DNA from: Oceanobacillus senegalensis
Lineage (GTDB): Bacteria; Bacillota; Bacilli; Bacillales; Amphibacillaceae
Assembly (NCBI RefSeq): GCF_900176885.1
Contig: NZ_LT839648.1
Coordinates: forward strand, 3,446,039-3,510,038
Direction of reading: 5' to 3'
DNA: 64,000 bases
Shown here: in pieces, positions 44,734 to 56,905 of the stretch
Layout of the letters: every line of letters begins with the position of its first letter
Position numbering within the stretch: the stretch's first letter is position 1
Position numbers and translations under genes: made by a program
The notes under the pieces: generated by a model
Told to the model about the DNA's origin: nothing
Database searches by the model: none
The model's input: the letters and a program-made list of their open reading frames with translations, nothing else

Positions 44734-45939
44734 TTAATCAAGAATTTTCACTTGAACATTACGAACGCCCCATTGATAAGCTTGTGATTTATTTGGGACA
44801 TGTATATCAATTCGACTACCTTTAATATGTCCTCCAGTATCTCCAGCAATTGCTTCACCATAACCCTCAACCCAAACTCTTGTACCTAGTGGAATAACAT
44901 TAGGATCCACGGCAATTACCTTTTTACTTGGATTGGACTTCAGATTGATACCTGTTGCAGTATAGCCGGAACATCCACTACAGCTTGCTGTAAATGCGCT
45001 AGCTTTCATGTTAAGCGTCTTTCCTCCTGAATGATTACTACTATCCGTTGAAGTAGATAAAGTAGCAACACTTGCTTTAGGTTTTTTCGTACCTACTGCA
45101 ACTATACGTTTAACTGGTTCCTCTTTAACTTCTGTATCTAATAATTTACGTTCTACTTCTTCACCGTTCTCTAGTGTAATTTCATATGTATTAACAACTT
45201 TACCTTCTTTTCCTTCTCTAATAACCTTCTCTGTTCCTTTTAATAGAGAATTATCTTCTTTGGTTTCTGTTTCAAATGTAACTTTTTCTTCTATTACCTC
45301 TTCTTGTACTTCTACACGAACTATTTCAATGGAAGTGTCTTTCGTTACCTTTTCTTCTAACGCAGGCTTAACTCTGTCATCTTCATCAATGGTAATACCA
45401 TTCTGCTTTAGCAGACTCTGTATTGTACCGCCCGTCGTTTTAATAACCTGTTCTTCCCCACCATCGTTGATTGCAACATCAAAAGCTTTTGTAACATCTA
45501 TCTGCAAATCATGTTCGATTTTATCTGTGTTCTTTAATGATATATCATCATGCTCAGAGAATGACAGATTTTCTTCCTCAAAAAATCCCCCGACTGTATC
45601 AGCAGTTGAATAATATGTATTGGATTGACCATCCACCACTAAAGTAATCTGATTAGCCGTATCATAATCAATTATCATACCGTTCTCAATTTCTGTACTT
45701 AAGTCATGTGACAACTGATCGTTTTTACCAACGGATATCCCTACTTCTTTCAGTAGCTCGCCAACAGTATCCTTATGGGTGTTTACTGTTTTATTTTCGC
45801 CGTTGTCCTTTAGCACTACTTCAGTCTTCGTAAATTCATAAATAACAATACTGGTGAAAATAACTAGTGCAAGAAAACCTATACTAGAAACTACCAGCTT
45901 CATTTTCGACGCCGGCAATAGCTTTGAAATATATCTCAT
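44734..45939 (-). CDS. yabE: YabE, 3D/G5-domain cell-wall protein (Rpf/Sps-like)
   Basis: The 401-aa secreted or anchored protein has an N-terminal TM/signal segment (about 12-32), three ubiquitin-like DUF348 repeats (about 40-210, each with TVGELL/TVGGFF/TIQSLL), a G5 domain (about 210-285) and a C-terminal 3D domain (about 305-401). The 3D domain has the Asp motif DTGGHIKGSRIDI. The 3D domain resembles lytic transglycosylase/MltA catalytic folds, so it is likely a wall hydrolase. It matches YabE of B. subtilis by order. Confidence 0.92.
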   Translation of the reverse strand: MRYISKLLPASKMKLVVSSIGFLALVIFTSIVIYEFTKTEVVLKDNGENKTVNTHKDTVGELLKEVGISVGKNDQLSHDLSTEIENGMIIDYDTANQITLVVDGQSNTYYSTADTVGGFFEEENLSFSEHDDISLKNTDKIEHDLQIDVTKAFDVAINDGGEEQVIKTTGGTIQSLLKQNGITIDEDDRVKPALEEKVTKDTSIEIVRVEVQEEVIEEKVTFETETKEDNSLLKGTEKVIREGKEGKVVNTYEITLENGEEVERKLLDTEVKEEPVKRIVAVGTKKPKASVATLSTSTDSSNHSGGKTLNMKASAFTASCSGCSGYTATGINLKSNPSKKVIAVDPNVIPLGTRVWVEGYGEAIAGDTGGHIKGSRIDIHVPNKSQAYQWGVRNVQVKILD

Positions 45940-46092
45940 GCTCCTTGCCCCCTTTGATATGATAGATTATAGTAACAGAAATGATTAAAGTAAATGCTTT
46001 TCCTATTACGATTGTTTTACAATTCCATTACATCATTTTCTATTTTCGTGGTGAGGCATTGATATAAACGGGTTGCAAGAGACACTAAAAAC

Positions 46093-46133
46093 GAAAAAAA
46101 TAAGGGGATATCCAATCGGTTTCCCCTTATTTT
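46093..46133 (-). terminator. terminator after tatD
   Basis: AATAAGGGGAAA pairs with TCCCCTTATT across an 11-base loop, with T runs on both sides. Confidence 0.85.
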
Positions 46134-46190
46134 AAATCAAAACATATAGGTTTTATAGAAAAATAGTAGATTTCCCTCCAAATTTTACAA

Positions 46191-46964
46191 TTATGTTTCA
46201 CTAATTCCAAAGAATCGGAATGCATTATTTGTTGTAATTTGACTAATTTCCTCGAATGACACTCCTCTTAGTTCAGCAATCTTTTCTGCTACTAGCTTCA
46301 CATATGCTGGTTCATTTCGCTTTCCTCGATTTGGATGTGGTGCTAAAAACGGTGCATCCGTTTCAACTAATAAGCGGTCAGCTGGAACTTGCTTCGCCAC
46401 TTCCTTTGGTAATGGAGCGTTTTTAAAAGTAACAGGGCCTCCTAAAGAGATATAGAAATTCATATCAAGACATGCTTCAACATAGTCAACAGAATCATTG
46501 TAGCAATGCATAATGCCTCCAACTTCTTCGGCATTTTCTTCTTGTAAAATTTGAATAATATCCTCTGTTGCTTCTCTATTATGAATAATAATTGGCATGT
46601 TAACTTTCTTTGCTAACTGAATTTGCTTACGAAAGACATCTTTTTGAATACCTTTCGGTGACTTATCCCAATGATAATCAAGTCCCATTTCTCCTATGGC
46701 CACAACTTTAGGATGGCTGGATAATTCCTCAATCCATCTTAAATCTTCATCTGTCATATCAATCGCATCTACTGGATGCCAGCCTACTGCTGCATAGATT
46801 GTTTCATTTTGTTCTGCAATCTCAATTGCTAATGGTATCGTTTCACGGTCAAATCCCACCACTGTCATATATTTAACATTAGCATCAAACGCCCGCTTTA
46901 TCGTTTCATCACGATCCTCTATAAATTGTCTTGCATTTAAATGCACATGAGTATCGAATAACAC
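46191..46964 (-). CDS. yabD: TatD-family metal-dependent DNase (YabD)
   Basis: TatD enzymes are metal-dependent 3'-5' exonucleases of the amidohydrolase TIM-barrel fold. The 257-aa protein has the metal ligands in DTHVHLN (4-10), GEMGLDYH, IIHNREA, MHCYND and ETDAPFLAPHPNRG. It lies 23 bp after metG, the usual metS-yabD operon. The exact substrate in Bacillus is uncertain. Confidence 0.94.
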   Translation of the reverse strand: MLFDTHVHLNARQFIEDRDETIKRAFDANVKYMTVVGFDRETIPLAIEIAEQNETIYAAVGWHPVDAIDMTDEDLRWIEELSSHPKVVAIGEMGLDYHWDKSPKGIQKDVFRKQIQLAKKVNMPIIIHNREATEDIIQILQEENAEEVGGIMHCYNDSVDYVEACLDMNFYISLGGPVTFKNAPLPKEVAKQVPADRLLVETDAPFLAPHPNRGKRNEPAYVKLVAEKIAELRGVSFEEISQITTNNAFRFFGISET

Positions 46965-46987
46965 ACTATCCCTCTTTTAACTTTTTA

Positions 46988-49006
<2,019 letters not shown>

Positions 49007-49130
49007 TTAACGGAATTTGCCAAATACTGTGCAATATAATTATTGCCCGAACTCCCTAATCATAAGCCTCTAAATTGCATATTCTATGAAAATAGTTTTG
49101 TTAAGATAATGTAAATTTTTTAAAACTCTA

Positions 49131-49160
49131 TTTACAATAACAAAAATTATCTGTTAAAAT
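49131..49160 (+). promoter_or_regulatory. orphan plus-strand promoter at abrB locus
   Basis: TTTACA, 18 bp and TAAAAT face the terminator at 49186. There is no ORF between. Confidence 0.45.
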
Positions 49161-49185
49161 AAGATAAATCATAAAAGTCATAAAG

Positions 49186-49227
49186 AGAGCCGATGCTTGC
49201 GATAGCACGTCGGCTCTTTTTTTATTT
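49186..49227 (+). terminator. strong plus-strand terminator at abrB locus
   Basis: The GC-rich stem AGAGCCGA/TCGGCTCT with an inner TGC/GCA is followed by T7. The T run is on the plus side; on the minus side the tail after the stem is only TCTTTAT. It may still help end rsmI transcription. Confidence 0.8.
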
Positions 49228-49262
49228 TCGCACTTTAATGTTTGATTGGTCTCCCTTACTTT

Positions 49263-50132
49263 TTATTTCACATGATATTCTTGATATATTTCCCGCTTAG
49301 GAGACTTCCTATCATTAGCTACTTGTTTAATAGCCTCCTTACTTGTAAGTCCCTGTTTGATATAATACTTTACATGGTCATTTACCGATAAATTACTCCA
49401 CCAATTGGCCTTCTCTTCTTCTACCGCTTTGTCATTCCCATTGACAATAAGACAAAACTCACCTTTTAATTCACGGTCATCTGCCCATTGCATTAGTTCT
49501 TCCAACGTTCCACGGGCAAATTCCTCAAAGCGCTTTGTTAACTCTCGGGCGGCAACTGCTTTTCTATTTCCTAAAACGTGATACATGGTACGTAACGTTT
49601 CCTTTACCCTATAAGGAGATTCATAAAAGAGTAATGTTGCATTTACAGCATGTAGTCGATTTAACTCCGCTTCCTTTTCTTTTTTCTTTCTCGGTAGAAA
49701 ACCATAAAAGTAAAACTCATTCGTAGGCAGGCCTGATCCGACTAATGCACATAATGCTGCATTGGCACCTGGTAACACAACAACATTTAAATCCTCTTCC
49801 AATGCAGAATAGACCAAATCGAAGCCAGGATCTGAAATCGCAGGCATTCCTGCATCACTAACAATTGCTATAGATTCTCCGTTTTCCATCCGCTCCAATA
49901 ACTGACTTTCTCTAGCCTTTTTACTGTGTTCATGGTAACTGATAAGCGGTACATGAATGTCAAAGTGAGTAAGGAGCTTCTTTGTATTTCTTGTATCTTC
50001 CGCAGCAATAACAGACACTGACTTGAGTATATTCAACGAACGATATGTGATATCCTCTAAATTGCCGATTGGTGTTGGCACCACATATAAAGTCCCAGTA
50101 GATTTATCATCAAAGCTCTTTTGTATCTTCAT
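49263..50132 (-). CDS. rsmI: 16S rRNA 2'-O-ribose C1402 methyltransferase
   Basis: RsmI (YabC in B. subtilis) methylates the 2'-O of C1402 in 16S rRNA in the decoding centre. The 289-aa protein is of the tetrapyrrole methylase (SPOUT-unrelated) family: TPIGNLEDITYRSL, AEDTRNT, SDAGMPAISDPG and a C-terminal RsmI HTH. It overlaps yazA by 23 bp. The trmN6-yazA-rsmI order is conserved. Confidence 0.95.
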   Translation of the reverse strand: MKIQKSFDDKSTGTLYVVPTPIGNLEDITYRSLNILKSVSVIAAEDTRNTKKLLTHFDIHVPLISYHEHSKKARESQLLERMENGESIAIVSDAGMPAISDPGFDLVYSALEEDLNVVVLPGANAALCALVGSGLPTNEFYFYGFLPRKKKEKEAELNRLHAVNATLLFYESPYRVKETLRTMYHVLGNRKAVAARELTKRFEEFARGTLEELMQWADDRELKGEFCLIVNGNDKAVEEEKANWWSNLSVNDHVKYYIKQGLTSKEAIKQVANDRKSPKREIYQEYHVK

Positions 50133-50403
50133 TTTGCATCACTTCTTTCAGCCAATTCCGAATGAGGAGTAATTTTCCTTTTCGTTCTAATTGTTTAATT
50201 TGATATTCCTTTCTCATCGCTTCTTCCTTCGTTTCAAACTTCTCTATATAGACAACTTTAAAAGGGCCCCTACCTCTAGTATATTTAGCACCTTTTCCTT
50301 CTCTATGCATTTCCAAACGATGTTCTAAGTCATTTGTATAACCAGTATATAAGGAGTCATCTCCACATTTTAAAATATAAACGGTGTGTTGTCTTTCATC
50401 CAT
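50110..50403 (-). CDS. yazA: GIY-YIG nuclease-domain protein YazA
   Basis: The 97-aa protein is a single GIY-YIG-fold domain: VYILKCGDDSLYTGYTND near the start, followed by a conserved Arg and Tyr helix and KAKYTRGRGP-like stretch. The UPF0213/YhbQ family has endonuclease motifs, but its biological substrate is not known. It overlaps both trmN6 (8 bp) and rsmI (23 bp). Confidence 0.9.
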   Translation of the reverse strand: MDERQHTVYILKCGDDSLYTGYTNDLEHRLEMHREGKGAKYTRGRGPFKVVYIEKFETKEEAMRKEYQIKQLERKGKLLLIRNWLKEVMQNEDTKEL

Positions 50404-51136
50404 AAATTATTTCCTCAGCTTCCTTTGTATAAGTACCATCGTGATTATAAATATATAATGGGGACAAGACCTTTAAATCTACATTACCATCACGAATTCC
50501 CTCGATTAATAGCATGTTTGCTTCTTTTCCCTTTTTAGGATATACAAGCTGCATGCGCTTTGGTTCCAATTTGTATTTTCTAAATAGACTGATGATATCT
50601 ATTAGACGACTTGGCCTATGGACCATCGACACTTTACCTCCTGGTTTAACATGTAGCTTACAGGCCTTTACTACATCCTCTAAGGTGCAGTACACCTCGT
50701 GTCTTGCTATCGTTAAATAGTCATTCTGATTTTGGACCTTTTTAGAGGGTGTCCGAAAATATGGAGGATTACACGTCACTACATCAAATGAGCTATGCCC
50801 TAAGATAGGTTTCATTTCTTTTAAATCACCATGTATGAAGCGGAGCTGGCCTTCGAGGTTATTCAATTCAATATTACGCTTAGCCATACTAAAGATACGC
50901 TCCTGTATCTCTACCCCTGTTATCCTGGCTTCTGTTCTTCTCGATAATAGTAAGGAAACAGCCCCATTACCAGTGCATAAGTCTAATATCTCCCCTCTTT
51001 TCTTAGGGACAGATGCAAAATGGCCTAACATCACTGCATCAAGTGAAAATGCAAATGCTGTCGGACTTTGAATAATACGCATGCTTTCATCCGCTAATAA
51101 AAGGTCAATTCTTTCATCATCGTATAGTTGTACCAT
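50396..51136 (-). CDS. trmN6: TrmN6, tRNA m6A37 methyltransferase (YabB)
   Basis: The 246-aa protein is a SAM-dependent N6-adenine methyltransferase: a glycine motif LDLCTGNGAVSLLL and catalytic NPPYF. YabB has been linked to tRNA-Val(UAC) A37 methylation by homology with E. coli TrmN6. It overlaps yazA by 8 bp and is the first gene of the trmN6-yazA-rsmI unit. The starting ATG is preceded by a purine-rich GGAGAGAGCG. Confidence 0.88.
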   Translation of the reverse strand: MVQLYDDERIDLLLADESMRIIQSPTAFAFSLDAVMLGHFASVPKKRGEILDLCTGNGAVSLLLSRRTEARITGVEIQERIFSMAKRNIELNNLEGQLRFIHGDLKEMKPILGHSSFDVVTCNPPYFRTPSKKVQNQNDYLTIARHEVYCTLEDVVKACKLHVKPGGKVSMVHRPSRLIDIISLFRKYKLEPKRMQLVYPKKGKEANMLLIEGIRDGNVDLKVLSPLYIYNHDGTYTKEAEEIIYG

Positions 51137-51528
51137 CGCTCTCTCCTGTTCTACTCCTTATATTCAAGTTGTTTCATGTATCATGTTCCATTTAATAAAT
51201 CGCCGATTACATCAATTTCCTTTCACATTTGAAGGATGATGTGCAATAACTTAATTTCTTTGCATGTTGATTTGCGTTACGGACAGTCGCACACCTTAGG
51301 GCACGGTTTCAGACTCCTCAGAAGAAAACCACTTCCCGCTCAGGTCTAGACACGTGCCTTTCCCACAGGACAAGGAAGGGTTCGTCAGCCGCCTTTGGTG
51401 CGCGTAGTATATTTCCGTAGCGGTATTAATGCACCGATTATCTTCGCCTGGTTACTGCGCATTCTATAGATATTGCGCAATAACTGTAACCACATAAAAG
51501 ATAAAGCATACTAATACCCGTTAAATGT
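51137..51528. repeat. yabA-trmN6 gap with inverted copy of intergenic repeat
   Basis: No gene is seen. Positions 51235-51485 read in reverse complement like 34978-35260 and 62390-62660. Shared pieces are ACAGTCGC, GGGCACGG, CACGTGC, CACAGGACAAG and a terminal GCGTAGTATATTTCCG. Several parts are self-complementary. Confidence 0.6.
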
Positions 51529-51564
51529 AAAGCAAGCTGCCTCTAAGGTGAGACAGCTTGCTTT
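51529..51564 (-). terminator. terminator after yabA
   Basis: AAAGCAAGCTG pairs with CAGCTTGCTTT with a further mismatched CTC/GAG, giving a strong stem. The tail is only moderately T-rich. Confidence 0.75.
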
Positions 51565-51625
51565 CACTTTATGTTATAAGCGATAAGTATGCCGGATTAA
51601 AAAACTGCCGTTTCATTGTATGATC

Positions 51626-51982
51626 TTATTTCGTCTTATCGAAGAATTCAAGGCAAAACATACAGTCTTCATTTCTTCTAGGGCTTCCAAATTCCAAATT
51701 ACATATATGAAAACCTTCATCATACAACCTAGCTAAATTATCGTAACCCTCACTTGGTAGCTTTTTCTTTTTGGGAGACGGCTTCTTTTCATTTTTCATT
51801 TCCTTTGTATCATCACCGAGCATATCCAAATGGTTCCTAAGATTATGGTTTTCCATTGCAAGTCGATGATTTTCCTCCAAGAGGTCACTTAACTCCTGCT
51901 TTAGATCCCCTAATTGCTCATATAGCTCACCAATTTGCTTTTCCATGTCTGACACTTGGTCAAAGATTTGTCTATTCCTCAC
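51626..51982 (-). CDS. yabA: YabA, negative regulator of replication initiation
   Basis: YabA binds DnaA and DnaN and limits re-initiation. The 118-aa protein has an N-terminal coiled coil (about 8-55; leucine/glutamate heptads) and a C-terminal zinc region with H-x-C and C-x-x-C ([17 protein letters not shown]). GTG 51982 has GAGGTGA 6 bp upstream; a GTG two codons earlier sits on that site. Position after ricT is conserved. Confidence 0.94.
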   Translation of the reverse strand: MRNRQIFDQVSDMEKQIGELYEQLGDLKQELSDLLEENHRLAMENHNLRNHLDMLGDDTKEMKNEKKPSPKKKKLPSEGYDNLARLYDEGFHICNLEFGSPRRNEDCMFCLEFFDKTK

Positions 51983-51996
51983 GCCCACTCACCTCG

Positions 51997-52821
51997 TCAT
52001 TCTGTGGCTTGCGCTAAAATTCCTTCTTCTATAAGTTCATCTAATGTATACTCAATCACACGTTCCTTTTCAGGAATTTCAATTTGGATTAGCCTTTCTA
52101 GAATATTTAATCCAACAACTTTCCCTTTCCCATATGGTGTGGTTATAGCTTCCCCAATATCCGGTAATTCACGCTTTGCCGTTTCATATTCATCATTTTC
52201 GTATTTTAAACAGCACATTAAACGTCCACATAAGCCAGAAATTTTTGCGGGATTTAAAGAAAGATTTTGATCCTTTGCCATTTTAATAGAAACAGGCTCA
52301 AAGTCTCCTAAAAATGTAGAGCAGCATAACATTCTCCCACAAGGGCCTATACCGCCAAGCATTTTAGCCTCATCCCTAACTCCGATTTGACGTAGCTCAA
52401 TCCTTGTCTTAAACATGGCCGCTAAATCTTTTACTAGTTCACGGAAATCCACACGTCCATCAGCAGTAAAGTAAAATATAATTTTATTCCGATCAAATGT
52501 ATATTCTACTTCAACTAGATTCATATCTAGTTGATGATCTTTAATTTTATCTGTGCATATATTGAAAGCTCTTTTGGCTTCTTCTTGATTCTCTAATACA
52601 GTTAACTTGTCCTTTTCATTCGCTACCCGAATTACCTTTTTAAGTGGTAGGACTACATCTTCCGTATCAACCTTTTTATTATGGATGACCACCTTACCGA
52701 ATTCTATCCCGCGTATGGTTTCCACAATAACATAGCTATTTAAGTCTATTGTTTCTTCCCCTGGGTCAAAGTAATATATTTTACCCGCCTTTTTAAATCG
52801 TACACCAATTACTTCTATCAT
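51997..52821 (-). CDS. ricT: RicT (YaaT), RNA maturation/sporulation complex subunit
   Basis: RicT joins RicA and RicF in the Y-complex, which partners with RNase Y for mRNA processing and affects the phosphorelay, competence and biofilm. The 274-aa PSP1-domain protein has the cysteine clusters CGRMLCC and CGRLMCC that hold iron-sulfur clusters. It is nearly identical to B. subtilis YaaT over the core. ATG 52821 has GAGGTG 6 bp upstream, and GTG 52830 overlaps it. Confidence 0.96.
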   Translation of the reverse strand: MIEVIGVRFKKAGKIYYFDPGEETIDLNSYVIVETIRGIEFGKVVIHNKKVDTEDVVLPLKKVIRVANEKDKLTVLENQEEAKRAFNICTDKIKDHQLDMNLVEVEYTFDRNKIIFYFTADGRVDFRELVKDLAAMFKTRIELRQIGVRDEAKMLGGIGPCGRMLCCSTFLGDFEPVSIKMAKDQNLSLNPAKISGLCGRLMCCLKYENDEYETAKRELPDIGEAITTPYGKGKVVGLNILERLIQIEIPEKERVIEYTLDELIEEGILAQATE

Positions 52822-52826
52822 TTGTT

Positions 52827-53822
52827 TCACCTCTTCATTTGAAGCGTTAGTTGTTCAAACACCAAGGTTGGTTGAACATTCTGCTTCAATTTTCTTTTTG
52901 CAGACAATATCGCATTTAATATATCCATTAATCGATCCTGTGAAAAAGTCATCGCTGCCTTTTCTAGTAATACATGGTTTGAATCAAAGAACACAAGATC
53001 TCTCTCATTTCCAAGATGGTAATAAAGAATGTCCTTAAATGCTAATAATATCAAATCAAGTCCTCTTTCCTGATCATTTCTATCTTTGAAGTGAGGTATC
53101 AAATGACTGTGAATAAATATATATACGTCGTCAGGACTAGTTGAGAGTATTTCTATTAATTGTACCACTAATTTTCTCGCTTCTGCAAACCACTCACCTT
53201 TATTCCACTCTATTGCATCATGCAAATTATTGGTAAGTGCACTCATTAATGAAGCAGTCCCAGCATCTAATCCATTTTCCTCTAATTGCGCTTTAAATAA
53301 CAACGGATTAAGTGGTTTCAAATCAATAACCTGACATCGGGAACGGATGGTAGGTAAAATCGACTGGCTATTTTCTGTTAACATAATAGCCGTGGTCTGC
53401 CTGCTAGGTTCCTCTAAAAACTTTAAAATCCGGTTAGATGCATTTACGGTTAAAGTATCAGCATCTTTAATAATGTATACCTTCTGATTGGATTCAAGCC
53501 CTGAATAGGTAAATTCCTTTTGTAACTTCTCAACTTGTTCTTTTTTGATAGACATTCCATCTGGTTCAATCCAATGAACATCTGGGTGATTATGGGAAGA
53601 GATACGTTTACAGTTCCTACATTCATGACACGGCTCAGTTTCCGATCCATTTAATCGTTCACAAAACAGAACCTTTGCAATGATTAATGCAATATCTGTC
53701 TTACCTGTACCACGCTCTCCCTGAAGTAGATACGCATGAGAAATACGGCCTTTTCGAATGCTATTTTTAATTATTTTACTGGCTAATGGCTGTATTTCTT
53801 CCATTTCAGACCATGTTTTCAT
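52827..53822 (-). CDS. holB: DNA polymerase III delta' subunit
   Basis: HolB is part of the clamp loader with DnaX and HolA. The 331-aa AAA+ protein has a Walker A-like GERGTGKT (35-42), a zinc module with C54, C65, C68 and C71, and the sensor stretch LEEPSRQTTAIMLTE. It ends 5 bp before ricT. The gene upstream in B. subtilis, yaaR, is present only as a pseudogene here. Confidence 0.95.
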   Translation of the reverse strand: MKTWSEMEEIQPLASKIIKNSIRKGRISHAYLLQGERGTGKTDIALIIAKVLFCERLNGSETEPCHECRNCKRISSHNHPDVHWIEPDGMSIKKEQVEKLQKEFTYSGLESNQKVYIIKDADTLTVNASNRILKFLEEPSRQTTAIMLTENSQSILPTIRSRCQVIDLKPLNPLLFKAQLEENGLDAGTASLMSALTNNLHDAIEWNKGEWFAEARKLVVQLIEILSTSPDDVYIFIHSHLIPHFKDRNDQERGLDLILLAFKDILYYHLGNERDLVFFDSNHVLLEKAAMTFSQDRLMDILNAILSAKRKLKQNVQPTLVFEQLTLQMKR

Positions 53823-53938
53823 ATGTACCCATCCTTCATTCTATATACAAATACTTGTCCAAAAGGAGATAGTGAATACTTCTATCAATACGTAAATGCC
53901 CTTCCATATGAAAGGACATATTCTCATTTCCATTTAAG

Positions 53939-54369
53939 TTACGTATACAAATTAATAAGCAACCCTTTTATTTCACCTATCAAACCAAGAATTTGAATAG
54001 ATTTTTCCTCTTGATTCATCATTTGCTCTGTCAGTTCCATCAACTTCTCATCAATCTGTTTAACAATAGTCATACTAGGACTTCCATTCATACTAAAACT
54101 GTGCTTCTTTTCTAATTCTAATCCGCTAGAAACCGTTTCGTCTATGAAGGACTTAACTAGACGTTAAATTTCACCAAGTCTTTAAATGTTCGGGAACGTG
54201 ATAATATATTTCCTTGTAACGTAATATTTTTCATTAGATGATCGATTTCCTGTTGCTTATGGAAAACGGTTTGGGACTGAAGCATATTATGAAAGGACTT
54301 TGTTTCAGATGGAGCTTGTTTCAGATACGTTGTATCCGTATGTCTCTACATTTCATTCGTAATTTTCAA
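53939..54369 (-). pseudogene. yaaR: yaaR (DUF327), inactivated
   Basis: Translation of the minus strand between holB and darA gives a clear YaaR relative in two frames. The C-terminal part (from about 54170 down, MTIVKQIDEKLMELTEQ then GEIKGLLINLYT) matches B. subtilis YaaR. The N-terminal part starts from TTG 54369 with AGGGGA upstream and contains an in-frame TAG at codon 8 (54346-54348). A one-base deletion near 54164-54169 separates the frames (DLVKF then RLVKSFIDE). With both repaired it would be about 143 aa, against 146 in B. subtilis. YaaR has no assigned function. Confidence 0.85.
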
Positions 54370-54420
54370 CTTGCTTCGTCCCCTTTTAGTTTAAAAGTTA
54401 CCAGACCTTTTGAACATCCT

Positions 54421-54753
<333 letters not shown>

Positions 54754-54831
54754 TCAGCCTCCCTTATACAATTAAAACAGTAGTACAATGAACTAATATA
54801 GAATATGATATTTTGGAATAACAGTGCACAA

Positions 54832-55467
54832 TCATCCCTCATTTTCAAGATAGGAATGTATACATTTAAATGCCTCTTCTTCAACCTGTTCTACCGGCTG
54901 ATTCGCATTAATCTTTTGGACACGGTCTGGGAACCTTTCTAGAAGAATTTGATATCCTTTATAGACTTGCTCATGAAATAAAAGGTGTTCTCGATCGAGA
55001 CGATTCTTTTCCCTATCCATATCAGATGCAATGCGTTCAAGTCCCTTCTCAGGCTTAATATCAAAAAATAGAGTCTTGTTTGGCATCTGTCCCCCAATAG
55101 CAAATTGATTAATTGCAAATACTTCATCAATTCCAAGTCCACGTGCAAAGCCTTGATATGCTAAACTGCTATCAATAAATCGATCACATAGTATTATTTT
55201 CCCTTCCTTTAAAGCTGGAAGTATCTTTTCAACTAAGTGTTGTCTTCTTGCAGCAGCATAAAGTAAAGCCTCTGTACGATCTTCCATATTTGTATTATTG
55301 GTATCCAAAATAACATTTCTAATTTGTTCTGCTATTTCAATACCACCCGGCTCGCGTGTTGCTAGTACTTCATAACCTAATGATTCCAACCTATTCTGCA
55401 TTTTATGCAAAATCGTTGTTTTCCCAGCACCTTCTCCGCCTTCAAATGTAATAAAATGTCCGTTCAA
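54832..55467 (-). CDS. tmk: thymidylate kinase
   Basis: Tmk phosphorylates dTMP to dTDP for DNA synthesis. The 211-aa P-loop kinase has GGEGAGKT (10-17), the TREPGG motif and [12 protein letters not shown]. It ends in a typical acidic tail. It lies just after yaaO (17 bp), so the two could be cotranscribed. Confidence 0.97.
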   Translation of the reverse strand: MNGHFITFEGGEGAGKTTILHKMQNRLESLGYEVLATREPGGIEIAEQIRNVILDTNNTNMEDRTEALLYAAARRQHLVEKILPALKEGKIILCDRFIDSSLAYQGFARGLGIDEVFAINQFAIGGQMPNKTLFFDIKPEKGLERIASDMDREKNRLDREHLLFHEQVYKGYQILLERFPDRVQKINANQPVEQVEEEAFKCIHSYLENEG

Positions 55468-55483
55468 CTTTACGTTCCCCTTC

Positions 55484-56905
55484 TTAATTATTACAGTATA
55501 CTTTCATACCATGCTCTCTCTGCTGGAGTTTAACACCCTGTGAAATCAAATGTTGAATCGTAAGAATATGTTCATCCATTACCCGCTCCCCCTTTAAAAT
55601 GAAAGGAATCCCGGGCGGATACGGAATAACTGCTTCAGCAGCCACCTTACCAACGGCATCTTCAAACGAGACATGTTTATATGTTAACTGATTCATTTCT
55701 TGGTAAGTTAAAGCTAATTGCTGAATAGGGGTAGCAAAAAGCTTTGATATATCTATTGTAGCATGTATTGAATCTTTTTTTAATCGTTCATTAATGGTTT
55801 TTACAGCTTTTTTCAGCCGATTTAATTGCTTATATGGTGCTAAGCCAAAGATAAGCAAAATCTGATTATCTGTTATTAGTTCTGGAAATAACCCTACCTC
55901 TTCTAATAGATTTCCAACATCTGTAATTGAATAAAAATGTTTCACGTGTAACGTAATTTTTAAAAAATCACTATTTTCTGTCAACGGTAGAACTTCCCAG
56001 CACTTACAACCCTCTAAAATCGTTCTTACATGGAGAATTGTATTCCTGATTTCTACTAATTCGGATTGCGAAATGTTAGCCAAAAAGGCTCTCGCTATAT
56101 CCAATGAGGCCATTATTGGATAGGATGGACTGCTAGATTGTATCATTTGCAAGTAATAAGCAATTCGGTCTTTTAAGGGAAAATCCGTTTTTATATGTAA
56201 ATAGGATCCTTGTGTCATCGCAGGGGCCATTTTATGTGCCGATTGTATAACGACATCTGCCCCCAATAATAGAGCAGATGATGGAAGTGGAGATCCTAGG
56301 GAAAAATGAACTCCATGAGCTTCATCCACTAAAACAGGAACATCCCATTCATGCGCTAAATCTATCATTCTTTTTATATCATAGGTTTTTCCAAAGTAGT
56401 CTGGGTAAGTTAGGACAATTGCCTTTACATCTGGATGCTTATGGAGAGCCTCTTTTAACACATCTACCCTAGGATTAGTATATCTCTCAACCGTAGAGTC
56501 GTAGTCAGGTGCAATAAAAATTGGCTCCGCTCCACTTAGCTCCAGCGCATTCATGATAGATTTGTGGCTATTCCTTTGCACAATGACTTTATCTCCAATT
56601 TGACAGCAGGCTAAAATCATTGCTAAATTTCCAGAAGTACTACCGCCAACAAGGAAGAAGGTTTCATCCGCATGGAAAAATTCCGCAGCTAATTCCTGGG
56701 ATTCCTGAATGACACCGGTTGGCGCATGTAAATCATCTAGTCCAGTCAACTCTGTGAAATCCAGTTGTAGAATATTTTCAAAGTCTTCTCTTGCCTCATT
56801 AAAAAAAACTTCCCCATTCTTATGGCCTGGCACATGAAAGGATATGGGATTTTTTTCTCTAAATTGTTTTAATCTATTATATAATGGCGTATTTCCTTGA
56901 TTCAT
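55484..56905 (-). CDS. yaaO: Orn/Lys/Arg decarboxylase family protein YaaO
   Basis: The 473-aa fold type I PLP enzyme belongs to the ornithine/lysine/arginine decarboxylase family. HVPGHKNG near the N terminus, DEAHG (194-198) and the PLP lysine in QSAHKMAP (K225) are all present. The C-terminal decarboxylase domain follows with [10 protein letters not shown]. The substrate cannot be told from sequence; B. subtilis YaaO is likewise not settled. Position next to tmk matches. Confidence 0.92.
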   Translation of the reverse strand: MNQGNTPLYNRLKQFREKNPISFHVPGHKNGEVFFNEAREDFENILQLDFTELTGLDDLHAPTGVIQESQELAAEFFHADETFFLVGGSTSGNLAMILACCQIGDKVIVQRNSHKSIMNALELSGAEPIFIAPDYDSTVERYTNPRVDVLKEALHKHPDVKAIVLTYPDYFGKTYDIKRMIDLAHEWDVPVLVDEAHGVHFSLGSPLPSSALLLGADVVIQSAHKMAPAMTQGSYLHIKTDFPLKDRIAYYLQMIQSSSPSYPIMASLDIARAFLANISQSELVEIRNTILHVRTILEGCKCWEVLPLTENSDFLKITLHVKHFYSITDVGNLLEEVGLFPELITDNQILLIFGLAPYKQLNRLKKAVKTINERLKKDSIHATIDISKLFATPIQQLALTYQEMNQLTYKHVSFEDAVGKVAAEAVIPYPPGIPFILKGERVMDEHILTIQHLISQGVKLQQREHGMKVYCNN

